A stretch of DNA of 64,000 nucleotides from Beroe forskalii (Eukaryota > Ctenophora > Nuda > Beroida > Beroidae). The stretch covers positions 319,369 through 383,368 of the forward strand of contig WFMF01000099.1 of assembly GCA_011033025.1 (NCBI GenBank), read 5' to 3'. Positions 63,808-64,000 of the stretch are shown piece after piece. Position numbers and translations under genes: made by a program. Numbering within the stretch: position 1 is the stretch's first letter; each line of letters opens with the position of its first letter. The notes beneath the pieces were generated by a model that saw only the letters and a list, made by a program, of their open reading frames with translations, did not search any database and was not told the origin of the DNA.

Positions 63808-64000
63808 TGCTCACCTCATGGTAAGGTGGCATGGGTAGCGCGTTATAATCTTGCTTTATGGGGAGGCAATCTTTGTTGTTTTGTTGTTAAGCTCAGTTGG
63901 TTTGTTTATTTATGTTCGGCCCGGTGGAGGTTTAGTGTAAATTTCGGAGGGTTTGTTAATGTTAGCTTAGTGGATTTGATGCTAAAATATCAGTGGGTGG

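Overview
The window is nuclear DNA from an animal, most likely a marine invertebrate bilaterian. Genes are split by GT-AG introns, the recognisable proteins are animal types (a fused APS kinase/ATP sulfurylase and a makorin RING protein), and intergenic and intronic DNA is loaded with minisatellites, foldback elements and small MITE-like hairpins. The species cannot be named from the sequence. No rRNA gene, functional tRNA, CRISPR array or complete transposase was seen.

Layout. 1-4700: repeat-rich DNA with several foldback elements. 5009-15384 (minus): first six coding exons of PAPS synthase, covering the whole APS kinase domain and the start of the ATP sulfurylase domain; the rest is not in the window. 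15600-24700: repeat desert with GAGCGC and GGCGCCGATC arrays, then a 5.7-kb satellite of 58-bp units. 26101-26625 (+): two exons of an unidentified membrane protein. 34232-35597 (+): an unidentified single-pass membrane protein whose long reading frame is broken twice at homopolymer runs in a compensating way. 36973-37622 (+): a compact two-exon gene for a small secreted cysteine-containing protein, with TATA box and polyadenylation signal. 38148-39600: CACGTG-type 7-mer array and GC-rich foldbacks. 40324-58993 (+): makorin-type E3 ligase in seven exons, all phases consistent; its amino-terminal CCCH fingers were not found. Its 15.5-kb third intron holds a large compound minisatellite, a 3.2-kb element with long inverted repeats and a 10-bp target duplication, and, on the opposite strand, two nested intact tandem genes for a secreted ten-cysteine protein (50952-52170 and 52586-53827). 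59000-64000: MITE hairpins, a 16-bp minisatellite and perhaps one signal-peptide exon.

The genes do not form an evident pathway. The strongest novelty candidates are: (i) the nested, duplicated secreted-protein genes, whose third exon uses a splice acceptor next to an antisense tRNA-derived SINE; (ii) the foldback elements, each built from a different short word used in both orientations, one with perfect inverted ends and a perfect 8-bp target duplication; (iii) an 81-bp almost spacerless perfect palindrome; and (iv) two orphan membrane/secreted genes. All exon boundaries were worked out by eye from splice signals and phase, without transcript evidence.
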